Shown: positions 26,001 to 33,453, counted from the stretch's first letter. The stretch: 64,000 bases of DNA from an uncultured Bacilli bacterium (GCA_910576795.1 CAJTIX010000002.1:53731-117730); one strand, 5' to 3'. Translations and numbers: made by a program. The notes: a model not told the origin generated them from the letters alone.

Positions 26001-26276
26001 GTATCATGGATAGACAATCTAAAAATAAAAGAATTTGAATATAAAAATACACCAGATAAAAGGCAAATTGGTTTAATTGCACAAGATTATGTTGATACGG
26101 AGTACTCTAAATACTTTTTAAATCAACGAGAAGACGGATATTATGGAATTAATTATGGAAACATAACAAACGCATTAATTCAATATTGTCAAGAATTGAA
26201 ACATTCAATTCAAGAACAACAAGAACAAATCAATGCATTAAAACAAGAAATAGAGGTGCTAAAAAATGAAAGATAA
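23091..26276 (+). CDS. Large tail/baseplate protein with C-terminal S74 chaperone
   Basis: The 1061-residue protein starts at an ATG overlapping the previous stop; upstream starts in frame are inside the previous gene. The first 350 residues look like a gp27-like tail hub (Tal) module, then coiled coils, a beta region, and a triple-helix-like part (TINGANITTGSISADRVTGG). The end is an intramolecular chaperone (Peptidase_S74): SSDKRLKK around residue 957 gives the Ser-Lys dyad, then IGLIAQDYV and a trimeric coiled coil. S74 domains cleave themselves off after trimerisation. Confidence 0.82.
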   Translation: MKVHSNNFKSAINKHGRELDAIIQYTIDNNDRILTGDDIYSIAPVFHADILMSVMKELSIDSVIQIPKGTIVSLKIGTKVGTNYEYLDFGNYIVYDNEYNADTRSYSHICYDKMLYSMKDYEKLDITYPISVRDYISAICNKIGINFANHNSKFANYNKLIQKELYLDLGYTYRDILDELAQVTASTICINKNDELEIRYINETNEIINEDFLKDKNVTIKSKYGPVNSIVLSRSAETDNIYLQDESSISNNGLCEIKIKDNQIMNWNDRDEYLPDIYIKLNGLEYYTNDFDSPGICYFDVCDKYKISIDDIEYNCIMFNDEIKINSGLYETIYTSIPNKSETDYTKADKTDRRLKQTYLIVDKQGQRIDSVVSDVSEHDKKITQISQTVDTIQQQISGEYGMDRETTGTNQVFIEDAMKYYPLEIKISGYSDLSKLIYPSANLFPSANLFPVAYKEPALNTVQSKSKSRANSSQSKIVIGDSIVATTTKEPSTQTSGSVTVTVTVNKSVVPDPLIANGWSLSNDNTVLKKIFNENATEILHLIDANNSTKAIDYKLVIDNIIPAYITLCVDSQDREHPTENLKEYPITIGKPLRSLGKVKDELSIALENGELQAQITRYLAYTGSQIVKLDKPIIEAIMCPAIELLEHTNYVYIKEQPNYQIYIKYLVYSKFNEFYATKVELETTRKQTEDSIIDTVSKTYSTKEEMALEKSERIQTATEISQSVTQLQKENESLSTKMKQTATSFELLASDNKTSAGLTIKLKNSDGTELDSKTANISMSGLVKFTDLSSSGSTTINGANITTGSISADRVTGGTLKGTTIEGNTIKGGTISGTSINTDKDLTVGNNIYVGQNQNSSVIDKKAIYFSEKTKLERTKVGNSEIISLLGSDIVTVGTEKAQIQFGQLGFNAYAPNSAGTRAQSFYTTATNFGIQNGNFDCYIIGGNGISMSHSPSISSDKRLKKKIRDIDVSWIDNLKIKEFEYKNTPDKRQIGLIAQDYVDTEYSKYFLNQREDGYYGINYGNITNALIQYCQELKHSIQEQQEQINALKQEIEVLKNER

Positions 26277-26439
26277 GATAATAGTCAGTTTAATAGTTGT
26301 TATAATCTTCTTACTATTTGTAGTTATTTCAGAAACTAAATACAACAAATATGACTTGAATAAAGATGGACAAGTTGATTTGACAGACTTATTAGAATTA
26401 CAAAGATATTATATAGAAAGGCGTGATAAAAATGGCTAA
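26266..26439 (+). CDS. Membrane-anchored single dockerin-like EF-hand peptide
   Basis: AGAGGTG sits 7 bases before the ATG. The 57-residue product has one transmembrane helix (about 5-21) and then YDLNKDGQVDLTDLLELQRY, which matches one repeat of a type I dockerin (calcium loop D-x-N-x-D-G-x-V-D-x-x-D). A true dockerin has two repeats. It overlaps the tail gene and the next gene, so it belongs to the tail operon. Role unknown; it could hold a partner at the membrane or on the virion. Confidence 0.68.
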   Translation: MKDKIIVSLIVVIIFLLFVVISETKYNKYDLNKDGQVDLTDLLELQRYYIERRDKNG

Positions 26440-27061
26440 AACATTTCAAATGGAAGATTTTGAGGATGCTGTAATAAGTGATGTCTATGTTGTCGTAAAT
26501 GGAGTTAAATATCCTTTAATAGTAGAGTACGAAAAAGAAAGTACAACTCCAGTTAATTCAGATAAATTAAACAAGATAAAAAACACACTAGAGACTTTAT
26601 GTAATGAAGGTGCAACTTCAAAAGATATTGTAATTGGTTTAGAAAGTAATACAACAGATGATACAAAATTATTCTTTGATGAAAATGAATTTGATGAAAA
26701 TGGACTTGAAATCGGAAGCAAAGGTAGTGAAGTAGTAGATAGCTTGGAAGGAAATGAAAGCTATAAAGCACCGAGTGTAAGAGCAATTAAGAAAGCACTT
26801 TCCATTTGTGACTACGGTCAAACTGAAAATACACTTGTGCAAGTAAATGGATATGTAGATGTAAATATTACATTTTCTAAAGTATTTACAAAATCGCCAA
26901 TGGTTGTATTAAGTATTGAAATGGATTCTACAAATGTAGATTATACAAAGGTAACATGTATTGTAAATTCTAGGACAAAAACAGGTGCAACTATTAGAAT
27001 ATTTAATTCATCATCAGCAACAAAGCAACCAAGAATTAATTGGATAGCAATAGGAGAGTGA
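26432..27061 (+). CDS. Tail fibre-like protein with lectin-like C-terminus
   Basis: ATG 26432 lies 10 bases after AAAGG; GTG 26423 is in frame but too close. The 209-residue protein has a helical middle and a C-terminal beta domain (VNITFSKVFTKSPMVVLSIE, then RINWIAIG) like the H-type lectin domains at the ends of phage receptor proteins. It probably contacts the cell surface; this is inferred from the domain pattern. Confidence 0.62.
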   Translation: MAKTFQMEDFEDAVISDVYVVVNGVKYPLIVEYEKESTTPVNSDKLNKIKNTLETLCNEGATSKDIVIGLESNTTDDTKLFFDENEFDENGLEIGSKGSEVVDSLEGNESYKAPSVRAIKKALSICDYGQTENTLVQVNGYVDVNITFSKVFTKSPMVVLSIEMDSTNVDYTKVTCIVNSRTKTGATIRIFNSSSATKQPRINWIAIGE

Positions 27062-27067
27062 TAATAA

Positions 27068-28021
27068 ATGAAAGTAAGAAATCCAAAAACAGGAAATTTA
27101 GAAGAAGTATATGTAAAAGCAAGTGATACATTGCCAGTTGGCTCAATTGTAGAAATACCTGATGATATGACAGTGCCAGATGGTTGGGAAGAAATAGAAG
27201 ACAAAGCTATGTATTTAAAAAATGTATATAACAGTGGTCGTATTTGGCATGGAGATAAAGTTGCTACAGATATAAATGTTAATGCTGGTAATGGTGGAAA
27301 AGTTTATATGCTTTGTTATAGTGCACACGGGGATACAGGAAATAATACATCTGCTTATATGGGAATGCTACGATGTGGATATGACCAAAATAATTATTCA
27401 ATAACAACAATTTCTGAAGACAAAAAGGCATCTCTTCAGATAAATTTTAGTATTGATGCAAATGGATATTTAGAATATCAAAAAAGTTCAACTAAGGGTG
27501 CAGCAAAGTTAAGTATCTATGAATTAACCAGTATTGGTTCTGGTGTTAAAAAAATAAGAAAAAAAGCGACTTCAATTGGAGTTACAGCAAAATCTTTAAA
27601 TGAATATAGCAATAGTACAGAAAATGTTTATAGTTGTGATTATGTAAATAAATTACACAGTTATTCTACAGAAGAACATATTGTTGGAATTTGTAAGAAA
27701 GAAGATGGAACAGAAGTTCCTTTGTATCAAAAAATGATTAGTGGAACCACACCAATAGTAAGTGAAAATGGAAAAACAGTAAATCAAGTTTACAACATTG
27801 GGGATAATATTGAATTAAGTTTTATTGAATTTGGGTTTGTACACATATCTGGGCTTGGACAAGCAACAATCCCTTATATGTCAGATAGTGGCAATTTTGT
27901 TAAGGCAGTATCTAATAAAAGCACATTGACAATATTTTCTAATAATGTATCTTTTGGGAATAGACCTTTTAATATATCAATTCTATATATAAAAAATACA
28001 AAACTTAAGGAGAGTGATTAA
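27068..28021 (+). CDS. Receptor-binding/tail collar-like protein
   Basis: The 317-residue protein has a collar-like segment near residues 25-45 (LPVGSIVEIPDDMTVPDGWE) and a long variable beta-rich end. This is common in siphovirus tail tip proteins that recognise the host. It lies just before the lysis genes. Confidence 0.65.
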   Translation: MKVRNPKTGNLEEVYVKASDTLPVGSIVEIPDDMTVPDGWEEIEDKAMYLKNVYNSGRIWHGDKVATDINVNAGNGGKVYMLCYSAHGDTGNNTSAYMGMLRCGYDQNNYSITTISEDKKASLQINFSIDANGYLEYQKSSTKGAAKLSIYELTSIGSGVKKIRKKATSIGVTAKSLNEYSNSTENVYSCDYVNKLHSYSTEEHIVGICKKEDGTEVPLYQKMISGTTPIVSENGKTVNQVYNIGDNIELSFIEFGFVHISGLGQATIPYMSDSGNFVKAVSNKSTLTIFSNNVSFGNRPFNISILYIKNTKLKESD

Positions 28022-28024
28022 AAA

Positions 28025-28321
28025 ATGGAAGATAAATATATAGTACAAATACAACAAAATGAGGATCGTTCTAAATCCAATACAAAGCGATTAGATGAAC
28101 ATGATAAACAACTTAAAGAACTATCTAATGTATATGTAGCCTTAACAAAAGTAGATGATAAGGTTACAAATGTAGAAAGTGATGTATCAGAAATAAAAAA
28201 CGATTTAAAAGAAATAAAGGACAAGCCGAATAAACAAATGAATCAAATATGGAGCTGGGTTGTTGGTGGTTTAATTGGTGCAATAATTACATTTCTAGCT
28301 GTTAGGCTAGGGTTAAAGTAG
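28025..28321 (+). CDS. XhlA-like holin partner
   Basis: The 98-residue protein has a coiled-coil N-terminal part (VDDKVTNVESDVSEIKND) and one C-terminal transmembrane helix (about 76-96). This matches XhlA, which works with a holin to release the endolysin. Confidence 0.78.
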   Translation: MEDKYIVQIQQNEDRSKSNTKRLDEHDKQLKELSNVYVALTKVDDKVTNVESDVSEIKNDLKEIKDKPNKQMNQIWSWVVGGLIGAIITFLAVRLGLK

Positions 28322-28338
28322 AGAGAAGGTAAGATATA

Positions 28339-28542
28339 ATGAAAAATAAAAAAGATGTAGTAAAGTCATATATGACAATGGGTGGTTTAGGTTGTTTATA
28401 TTTAATAACAGTAATAGCATTTTTTAAAGTAACAATGAGCGAAAATATATTTATGCTAGTATTTACTTTATTCAGTAATGTAATAACAAGTATTACGACT
28501 TATTATTTTGCAAGAAAAAATTTAGGAAAAGAAGGAGAGTAG
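28339..28542 (+). CDS. Holin
   Basis: The 67-residue protein has a basic start, two transmembrane helices (about 15-30 and 36-55) and a charged end. Position between XhlA and endolysin genes supports a holin that makes membrane lesions at lysis time. Confidence 0.72.
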   Translation: MKNKKDVVKSYMTMGGLGCLYLITVIAFFKVTMSENIFMLVFTLFSNVITSITTYYFARKNLGKEGE

Positions 28543-28544
28543 TT

Positions 28545-29174
28545 ATGAGTAAAATATCATTAGAAAAATTTATTGAAAATACAAAAGGAACACAAGTAGA
28601 TGTTCCGTGGGAAACAAAAAGTAAATTAAAAGGACAATGTGTTAGTTTGATTCAACAATATATCTTACAATGCCTAGAACAGCCTGCACAAGCTCGTGGT
28701 GATGCGAAAGACTGGATTACTTCATATGTGAACGAGGGACTAGGTTTCGTTGCTGACAAGCCACGAAAAGGGGATATTTTGGTGTTTCCAAATGATGGTG
28801 TTATCAATGGTGTTTCATATGGCCATATTGCAATCTGTGTTGATGAAAATACATTGTATGATCAAAATAACTTTAGACATGACAATGGATTATGTGGATA
28901 TGGCCAAATCTTTACTACTGATTACGTAGTATTAAGACCATATGCTGAATTAATAGAAGAAACAAAGCCAGTAGAAACACCAGTTCAAGAGTCAATCGAA
29001 GAACAACCACAAGTTGATATCCTGGATTTAGTCCGTAGAACCATTCGTGGTGACTTTGGAAATGGACAAGCCCGTAGAGATGCTTTAGGTTCAAACTACG
29101 ATGAAGTTCAAAGACAAGTTAATTTGAATTTGCAAAATGGATTAACTCAATGGGACAACATTAGATTGTTCTAA
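28545..29174 (+). CDS. Endolysin: CHAP peptidase plus Cpl-7 wall-binding repeat
   Basis: The 209-residue protein begins with a CHAP-type domain: Cys32 in GQCVSL and His94 in YGHIAICVD, with a GDILVF strand. A Glu/Pro-rich linker leads to a CW_7 (Cpl-7) repeat near 163-205 (LVRRTIRGDFGNG, RRDALGSNYDEVQRQVN). CHAP cuts peptidoglycan peptides; Cpl-7 repeats bind the wall. No signal peptide, so release depends on the holin. Confidence 0.88.
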   Translation: MSKISLEKFIENTKGTQVDVPWETKSKLKGQCVSLIQQYILQCLEQPAQARGDAKDWITSYVNEGLGFVADKPRKGDILVFPNDGVINGVSYGHIAICVDENTLYDQNNFRHDNGLCGYGQIFTTDYVVLRPYAELIEETKPVETPVQESIEEQPQVDILDLVRRTIRGDFGNGQARRDALGSNYDEVQRQVNLNLQNGLTQWDNIRLF

Positions 29175-29183
29175 ATAATAAAG

Positions 29184-29210
29184 CCTAGTCGTTTGACTAG
29201 GTGTTTTTTT
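29184..29210 (+). terminator. Terminator after the lysis cassette
   Basis: CCTAGTC and GACTAGG pair around GTTT, followed by TGTTTTTTT. It marks the end of the late operon. Confidence 0.85.
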
Positions 29211-29258
29211 GTGCAAAAATATAAATAACTATGTGCAAACACTTTTTATTTGAAAGCA

Positions 29259-29287
29259 TTGATTTATGTAGATTTATGTCGTATAAT
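29259..29287 (+). promoter_or_regulatory. Promoter for the MazF-like gene
   Basis: TTGATT (29259-29264), 17 bases, TATAAT (29282-29287). A GGAGGGA ribosome site and ATG follow at 29335. Confidence 0.65.
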
Positions 29288-29334
29288 CATAAAAAGACAG
29301 CAGTATTGTCTTACTAATTAATGGAGGGAAGATA

Positions 29335-30159
29335 ATGAAATCTAGTGAAAAAATAGTTTCTGCTGTTAATATAGAACAGGCTATAAAAGAGGAATTTGAA
29401 ATTGCACCAAAAATAGTAAAGCCAAAAGTTATTCAATATAATTGTATCTATAGTATGTTATACAATGGTGATTTAATAAAAGGTTTGGTTTTATATAATA
29501 TTTCAAGTAATCATTATGTTGTAGTGCAAATTTTTGATGAAGAGAAAACAGACTCTATATATCTTAAAAGCATTGATAAATACATTTTATTTAATCAAGT
29601 TTTAGATGTTGCAAGAAAGGAAGTTAACTCTGCTATATATTCAAAAGGATCAGTTCTTCGTATAAATAATCGAGATCGTAAAATTATTATTAATGGATTA
29701 AAAAAGATGTTTATTAAAAACATAAGTAATTTAACAAATCCGTTTATTCCTGATGATCTTAATTGTTTAAAATGGTTTAATAAAGAATTGGTTTTAAATA
29801 AAGAACAAGATCATATATCGGAATTATATCGACAAAGACAGGTGTGTTGGGTTGATTTTGGTACTAATGTTGGTTCAGAATTACGAAAATTAAGACCAGC
29901 AATATTGTGGCGATCTTCAAAGGATAAAAAAATATGGACAGTTATACCTTTAAGTACAAAGTGCAAACAAGACAATTATTATTTTCATTATGATTTAAAT
30001 AGTGTAAACGATTGTAGTGCTAAAATAGAATCTATGATGAATTTTAGTTATAAAAGAATAGTTAGTCCGTATTACAATAAAAATGTTTTAGCTTATATAA
30101 ATATTGATGATTATCAAAATATCAGAGCAATTATTAAAAAATATTATACATTTTCATAG
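29335..30159 (+). CDS. Protein with C-terminal MazF/PemK-like domain
   Basis: The 274-residue protein has an N-terminal region of about 160 residues without recognised family and a C-terminal part that begins CWVDFGTNVGSELRKLRPAI, the usual start of MazF/PemK toxins (G-x-x-x-G-x-E-x-x-x-x-RP). MazF proteins cut RNA. No antitoxin gene is adjacent, so the N-terminal part may control the domain, or the protein may be a lysogeny-expressed exclusion factor. It has its own promoter outside the late operon. Confidence 0.68.
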   Translation: MKSSEKIVSAVNIEQAIKEEFEIAPKIVKPKVIQYNCIYSMLYNGDLIKGLVLYNISSNHYVVVQIFDEEKTDSIYLKSIDKYILFNQVLDVARKEVNSAIYSKGSVLRINNRDRKIIINGLKKMFIKNISNLTNPFIPDDLNCLKWFNKELVLNKEQDHISELYRQRQVCWVDFGTNVGSELRKLRPAILWRSSKDKKIWTVIPLSTKCKQDNYYFHYDLNSVNDCSAKIESMMNFSYKRIVSPYYNKNVLAYINIDDYQNIRAIIKKYYTFS

Positions 30160-30253
30160 CAAATATTTAAAAATGTAAATAAAAAATCAATAAATTTGAA
30201 TATTTATTCAATAAAAAGTTGACAATTTGTTAAAAATAAGATAAACTTATATT

Positions 30254-30322
30254 ACATTTAATTGATGCATGTGAAAACATGGAATAGATTTAGTTCGAAA
30301 AAAGGATTTAATTCCTTTTTTT
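30254..30322 (+). ncRNA. Small RNA with own promoter and terminator
   Basis: TTGACA (30219-30224), 17 bases and TAAACT (30242-30247) form a promoter. The transcript of about 70 bases would contain a CATGT-GAAA-ACATG hairpin and end at a terminator with AAAAAAGGA/TTCCTTTTTTT (30298-30322). No coding frame with a ribosome site is present. Family unknown. Confidence 0.5.
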
Positions 30323-30337
30323 GCTTACTAATTAATT

Positions 30338-30366
30338 TTGACTTACTATTTCAAATATGTTATAAT
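30338..30366 (+). promoter_or_regulatory. Near-consensus promoter of the repeat-hairpin RNA
   Basis: TTGACT (30338-30343), 17 bases, TATAAT (30361-30366), ending directly before the structured RNA. Confidence 0.65.
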
Positions 30367-30372
30367 TTGAAT

Positions 30373-30538
30373 GTAATATGAACCGCGAGGTTTTGAGACC
30401 ATTTTTATTTGGCAGCGATGCCGTGAGCTTTAAACAAAGACCCATAGCGGTCCGAAAGTTGTTATTTGACCCATAGCGGTCCGTTTTTGCTGATCAGTCG
30501 TTGATGAGCTAAAATTCCAACTAACAGTTGGTTTTTTA
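30373..30538 (+). ncRNA. Structured RNA with a repeated 16-base hairpin
   Basis: The unit contains GGCA-GCGA-TGCC (30411-30422), two identical copies of GACCCATAGCGGTCCG (30439-30454 and 30468-30483), each a GACC/GGTC hairpin with loop CATAGC, a GCT/AGC-closed hairpin (30489-30509), and a terminator CCAACT/AGTTGG with T6. GCTA at about 30508 could pair with TAGC in the loops. I do not recognise the family. Promoter and terminator make it an independent gene of about 165 bases. Confidence 0.6.
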
Positions 30539-30715
30539 TTTTTCTCTTAACAATTCAAAGAAACGATCAGAATACTCTTGTTGCATTTCAATTGCTTTTA
30601 TAAATTGTGCCTTAGTTTCATCGTTATTAAATCTTGAATGTGCTATTCTGCATTTTCTTACTAGATCATTGATTACATCCAAAACATTCTTTTTGTATAA
30701 TTCTATAATTGACAT
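30536..30715 (-). CDS. Small helical protein, 59 residues
   Basis: On the minus strand AGGTGA lies 4 bases before an ATG at 30715. The product (starts MSIIELYKKNVLDVINDLVR) is helical and charged. It converges with the structured RNA, and the hairpin at 30517-30531 can end both. No family was recognised. Confidence 0.55.
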   Translation of the reverse strand: MSIIELYKKNVLDVINDLVRKCRIAHSRFNNDETKAQFIKAIEMQQEYSDRFFELLREK

Positions 30716-30774
30716 GATATCACCTGTTATTAGTATGTGAATGATTTTAAAATGTATAATATTATATAATCAAT

Positions 30775-30802
30775 TTGACAATCAATATTAATCTGTTATA
30801 AT
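30775..30802 (+). promoter_or_regulatory. Promoter for the gene at 30825
   Basis: TTGACA (30775-30780), 16 bases, TATAAT (30797-30802). Start expected near 30809, giving a short leader. Confidence 0.65.
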
Positions 30803-30824
30803 ACCCTTTTCAGGGGATGTTACT

Positions 30825-30983
30825 ATGCAAATACAAATAATAACAGATATATCAAAGATAAAACATATTACAAATAAAGAGACTAAAATAGTCTATCTAA
30901 AATACAATAAAAAACGCGCATTCTATAGCACGGATTTAGTAAAATGGTATATGACATCAGTTGAACGTTTAAAAGGGCTATAA
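30825..30983 (+). CDS. Small protein, 52 residues
   Basis: AGGGG precedes the ATG by 8 bases and a consensus promoter lies just upstream. The protein (IVYLKYNKKRAFYSTDLVKW) is basic and beta/alpha mixed. Its end overlaps the convergent LytTR gene by 6 bases. Function unknown. Confidence 0.55.
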   Translation: MQIQIITDISKIKHITNKETKIVYLKYNKKRAFYSTDLVKWYMTSVERLKGL

Positions 30984-31703
30984 GTCCTTTTTATTTATGT
31001 AGTTGAGGATGTCTTTTAAATACTTCTCGGAGACTTTATCAATAACAATATTGTCTTCTAAATAAATACTTCTATTCTTTTTATCTATTTTTTCAATTAA
31101 ATCAGTATTAATGACTTTTGATTTAAAACAATACATAAATCTTTCGTCTAAACTGTTTAAAATTTCTGTCAATGTTCTACTTACTAAAACATCACTCGAT
31201 TTGGTTACAATTTTGCATTGTCTATCATTATAGTCAATATAAATAATTTTATTGATTTGCAATTGAATATAAGCTTCTCGAGTGTTAATTCTTAAAATAC
31301 GTTTTCTAACTTTTGGCAGTATTAAATATCGTAATTCTTCTTTTAATTGTTCCATCCAATCTTTTTCCTCTTTATGAATAAATTTTGAGAACATAATTTT
31401 CTCTGAAAGTAATTGGTCTTGATATTCGACTTTATGACTTGTTATAATAATTATAGGGCAATCGGAACCAAGTTTTCTAATTTTATTTGCTATTTGTATA
31501 CCGTTCAGCGTTGAAAGTTCTATGTCCAAAATATAAATTTTGTAAAAGTCATCAGATTTGATATTCTTTTCTAATTCATCATTATAATCATAAAATCTAC
31601 TGATCTTGTATTTTAATTTGTTTTGAATTTGAAAAGAGTTGATAATCTTATAAATCTGTTCATTAAATTGTTTATTATCTTCTACTATTATTATTTCAAA
31701 CAT
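30978..31703 (-). CDS. Orphan LytTR-family response regulator
   Basis: The 241-residue protein has a receiver domain (IIIVEDN, phospho-acceptor in YILDIEL, IIIITSHK) and a C-terminal LytTR DNA-binding domain (ILRINTREAYIQLQINKIIYI; YCFKSKVINTDLIEKID). LytTR regulators of the AgrA type act with a histidine kinase on promoter sites; no kinase gene is nearby. The receiver Asp is present, so it may be phosphorylated by a distant partner. It is the last gene before a long gap and may belong to the host or the prophage end. Confidence 0.85.
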   Translation of the reverse strand: MFEIIIVEDNKQFNEQIYKIINSFQIQNKLKYKISRFYDYNDELEKNIKSDDFYKIYILDIELSTLNGIQIANKIRKLGSDCPIIIITSHKVEYQDQLLSEKIMFSKFIHKEEKDWMEQLKEELRYLILPKVRKRILRINTREAYIQLQINKIIYIDYNDRQCKIVTKSSDVLVSRTLTEILNSLDERFMYCFKSKVINTDLIEKIDKKNRSIYLEDNIVIDKVSEKYLKDILNYINKKDL

Positions 31704-32085
31704 ACAACATACTACCCACTACTATTTTTATACTGTTTAATTATCGCATTAAAAATAAAAATTATCAATAGGAAAAATTATGAAAATTTTGACCCCATTT
31801 TGACCCCAAACTTTAAAATAATGAAAAAATTTAGCTATTTTGATTTAAATTAATTTATTGATATACAAAGGCTTTTGAACTAAATTAAAATAAAAAAATG
31901 TAATCTTTTAGAACGAACTGGGGCAGCCAAATAGATAATAACCGTTGTAAATCAATGGTTTTATTTTGTTAAATTATCATTTGAACCTATTTTGGTTCTA
32001 CAATATTAGCGAAAGAATAAAGAGCAATGATGAGACATTTAATGTGTAAATTGAATTGCATAGCCTTTTTTTTAATAGTAAAAAT

Positions 32086-32113
32086 TTGACAATTTCAAAA
32101 ATGATGATATAAT
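32086..32113 (+). promoter_or_regulatory. Promoter of the PBECR4-like gene
   Basis: TTGACA (32086-32091), 16 bases, TATAAT (32108-32113). The leader to the start codon is about 125 bases. Confidence 0.7.
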
Positions 32114-32194
32114 ACATGACATTCCATTGAATAAAAAGGAAAAAATCATAATATAGTTTGCATGTAGAAAATTTATAATTTGCTATTTGTAAAC

Positions 32195-32220
32195 GGGGGG
32201 GGGGGAAATACCCTCTTTTT
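32195..32220 (+). promoter_or_regulatory. G10 tract forming a terminator-like leader hairpin
   Basis: Ten G in a row (32195-32204) are followed by AAATA, CCCTC and TTTTTT. GGGGG and CCCTC can pair with one G-U, giving a hairpin plus U tract in the leader of the downstream gene. Changes in G-run length would change the stem, so phase variation is possible. Confidence 0.5.
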
Positions 32221-32247
32221 TATGGTTGGGATAAAGGAGTGACTAGC

Positions 32248-33429
32248 ATGATGCAGATAAATACCAAGGCTGACTTTGATCAGATAATAGAAAGAATAAA
32301 TAAATTGGTGGAAAAATATGAAAATAATCCATTACACTATAACCAATACCAATTCTTTTTGGCAAACGGGGATAGAATATTCTTTGAAATGGCACCACAA
32401 TATATTGGACATTTACTAGGAATACGTTTAGACTATCTTAGATCAACTAAACTATTCAAAAATCAAGATAGTTATGGTCTACTAAAAGAGTTCTTGGAAA
32501 ATGCTTATTCTGTCTATCAAAATATACAAGCAGGACATCTGTCCTATAAATCTATATTTTCAGAATATTTAGAGGATAAATTAGAAACTTTTGAAACTAT
32601 TTTATACTATTTTGTTCCTGATGATATTGAATTTGTTTGTAAATACAGTAAAAGTAGAACTTTCCAGTTAGGTATGGAGACAGATTATCCATGTGATTAT
32701 TTTTTTGCAAAGAAGGATAAAAACAATGATATTCATTTATTAGGATTAATTAGGCAGGAAAATGCTTATGCACCTATGACAAGCATGAAATTTCATAGCG
32801 ATGAGAGGCAAGTATCTAAATTAAAACATCTCTTTACAAATCAAATATTAACATATGTGAGTTCAATATTGATAACCAACCCAGTTACTAATTTTAGAAA
32901 TCAAACCCACATGATTCTTCAATGCAAATTAGATAAAATAAAAAATTTGAATACTTTGAGTCACTATGGAACTGGTATCTCTATTGATATATCATCAGAA
33001 TGTCAATTTGCCGTAAATGGAAATATAATAAAACTCAATAAAATTAACACATATAAAATTATGTGCCAACAATTTGCACAAGCAATTGAAAATCATGAAA
33101 TATTTTCACTTGAACAAATAGATGAAACAATGCAAGAACAATTAGATGAAGAAATCTTACAATTAATTCAAATATATAATAATGAAATTTGTATGGATAA
33201 AAATAATAATTCAGCCCAAACAACGTATAGTGAACTATTAGAACAGTATAAAACACTATCAAAACAAGTAGCTAGTTTAAATGAACAACTGCAATCTGCA
33301 AATGAACAATCCCGTTTATACTATGAACAAATGCAAATGTTACAAAAAGAAAATGAACAATATAGAGAATTTCAAAATCAGATATTTCAAGTTGTTGATG
33401 ATCAAAAACAAAAGGTAATAGCGTCATAA
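32248..33429 (+). CDS. PBECR4-like domain protein with C-terminal coiled coil
   Basis: ATG 32248 is 8 bases after AAGGAG; GTG 32239 is in frame but overlaps that site. In the 393-residue protein the N-terminal part (IFFEMAPQYIGHLLGIRLDY, later DYFFAKKDKNNDIHLLGLIR) resembles PBECR4 domains, small BECR-fold nuclease-like modules that are common in phage-derived genes. The last 70 residues are a Gln/Glu-rich coiled coil. Activity is not certain because catalytic residues cannot be assigned here. Confidence 0.5.
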   Translation: MMQINTKADFDQIIERINKLVEKYENNPLHYNQYQFFLANGDRIFFEMAPQYIGHLLGIRLDYLRSTKLFKNQDSYGLLKEFLENAYSVYQNIQAGHLSYKSIFSEYLEDKLETFETILYYFVPDDIEFVCKYSKSRTFQLGMETDYPCDYFFAKKDKNNDIHLLGLIRQENAYAPMTSMKFHSDERQVSKLKHLFTNQILTYVSSILITNPVTNFRNQTHMILQCKLDKIKNLNTLSHYGTGISIDISSECQFAVNGNIIKLNKINTYKIMCQQFAQAIENHEIFSLEQIDETMQEQLDEEILQLIQIYNNEICMDKNNNSAQTTYSELLEQYKTLSKQVASLNEQLQSANEQSRLYYEQMQMLQKENEQYREFQNQIFQVVDDQKQKVIAS

Positions 33430-33453
33430 ATGCTATTATTTTTTAATTAGTAC

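Larger units (their letters stand above)
31704..32247. other. Intergenic region between the regulator and the PBECR4-like gene
   Basis: This stretch of about 540 bases has no convincing gene. It holds the minus-strand promoter of the regulator (TTGATA 31769-31764, 17 bases, GATAAT 31746-31741), a doubled TTTTGACCCC, a plus-strand terminator with AACCGTTG/CAATGGTT and T-rich tail (31940-31967), a GAACC/GGTTC hairpin near 31983, a promoter at 32086, and a G10 tract with a terminator-like hairpin. The right prophage end may be here, but no duplicated core could be tested. Confidence 0.5.

Noticed and set aside
30439..30483. CRISPR array
   Set aside because: Only two 16-base repeats that are self-complementary within one RNA unit, and no cas genes.
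30528..30740. Plus-strand ORF of 70 codons
   Set aside because: It is the complement of the minus-strand gene at 30536-30715, which has the proper ribosome site and a normal helical composition.
31623..31853. Plus-strand ORF of 76 codons
   Set aside because: It starts inside the LytTR gene in antisense and has no ribosome site or protein-like composition.
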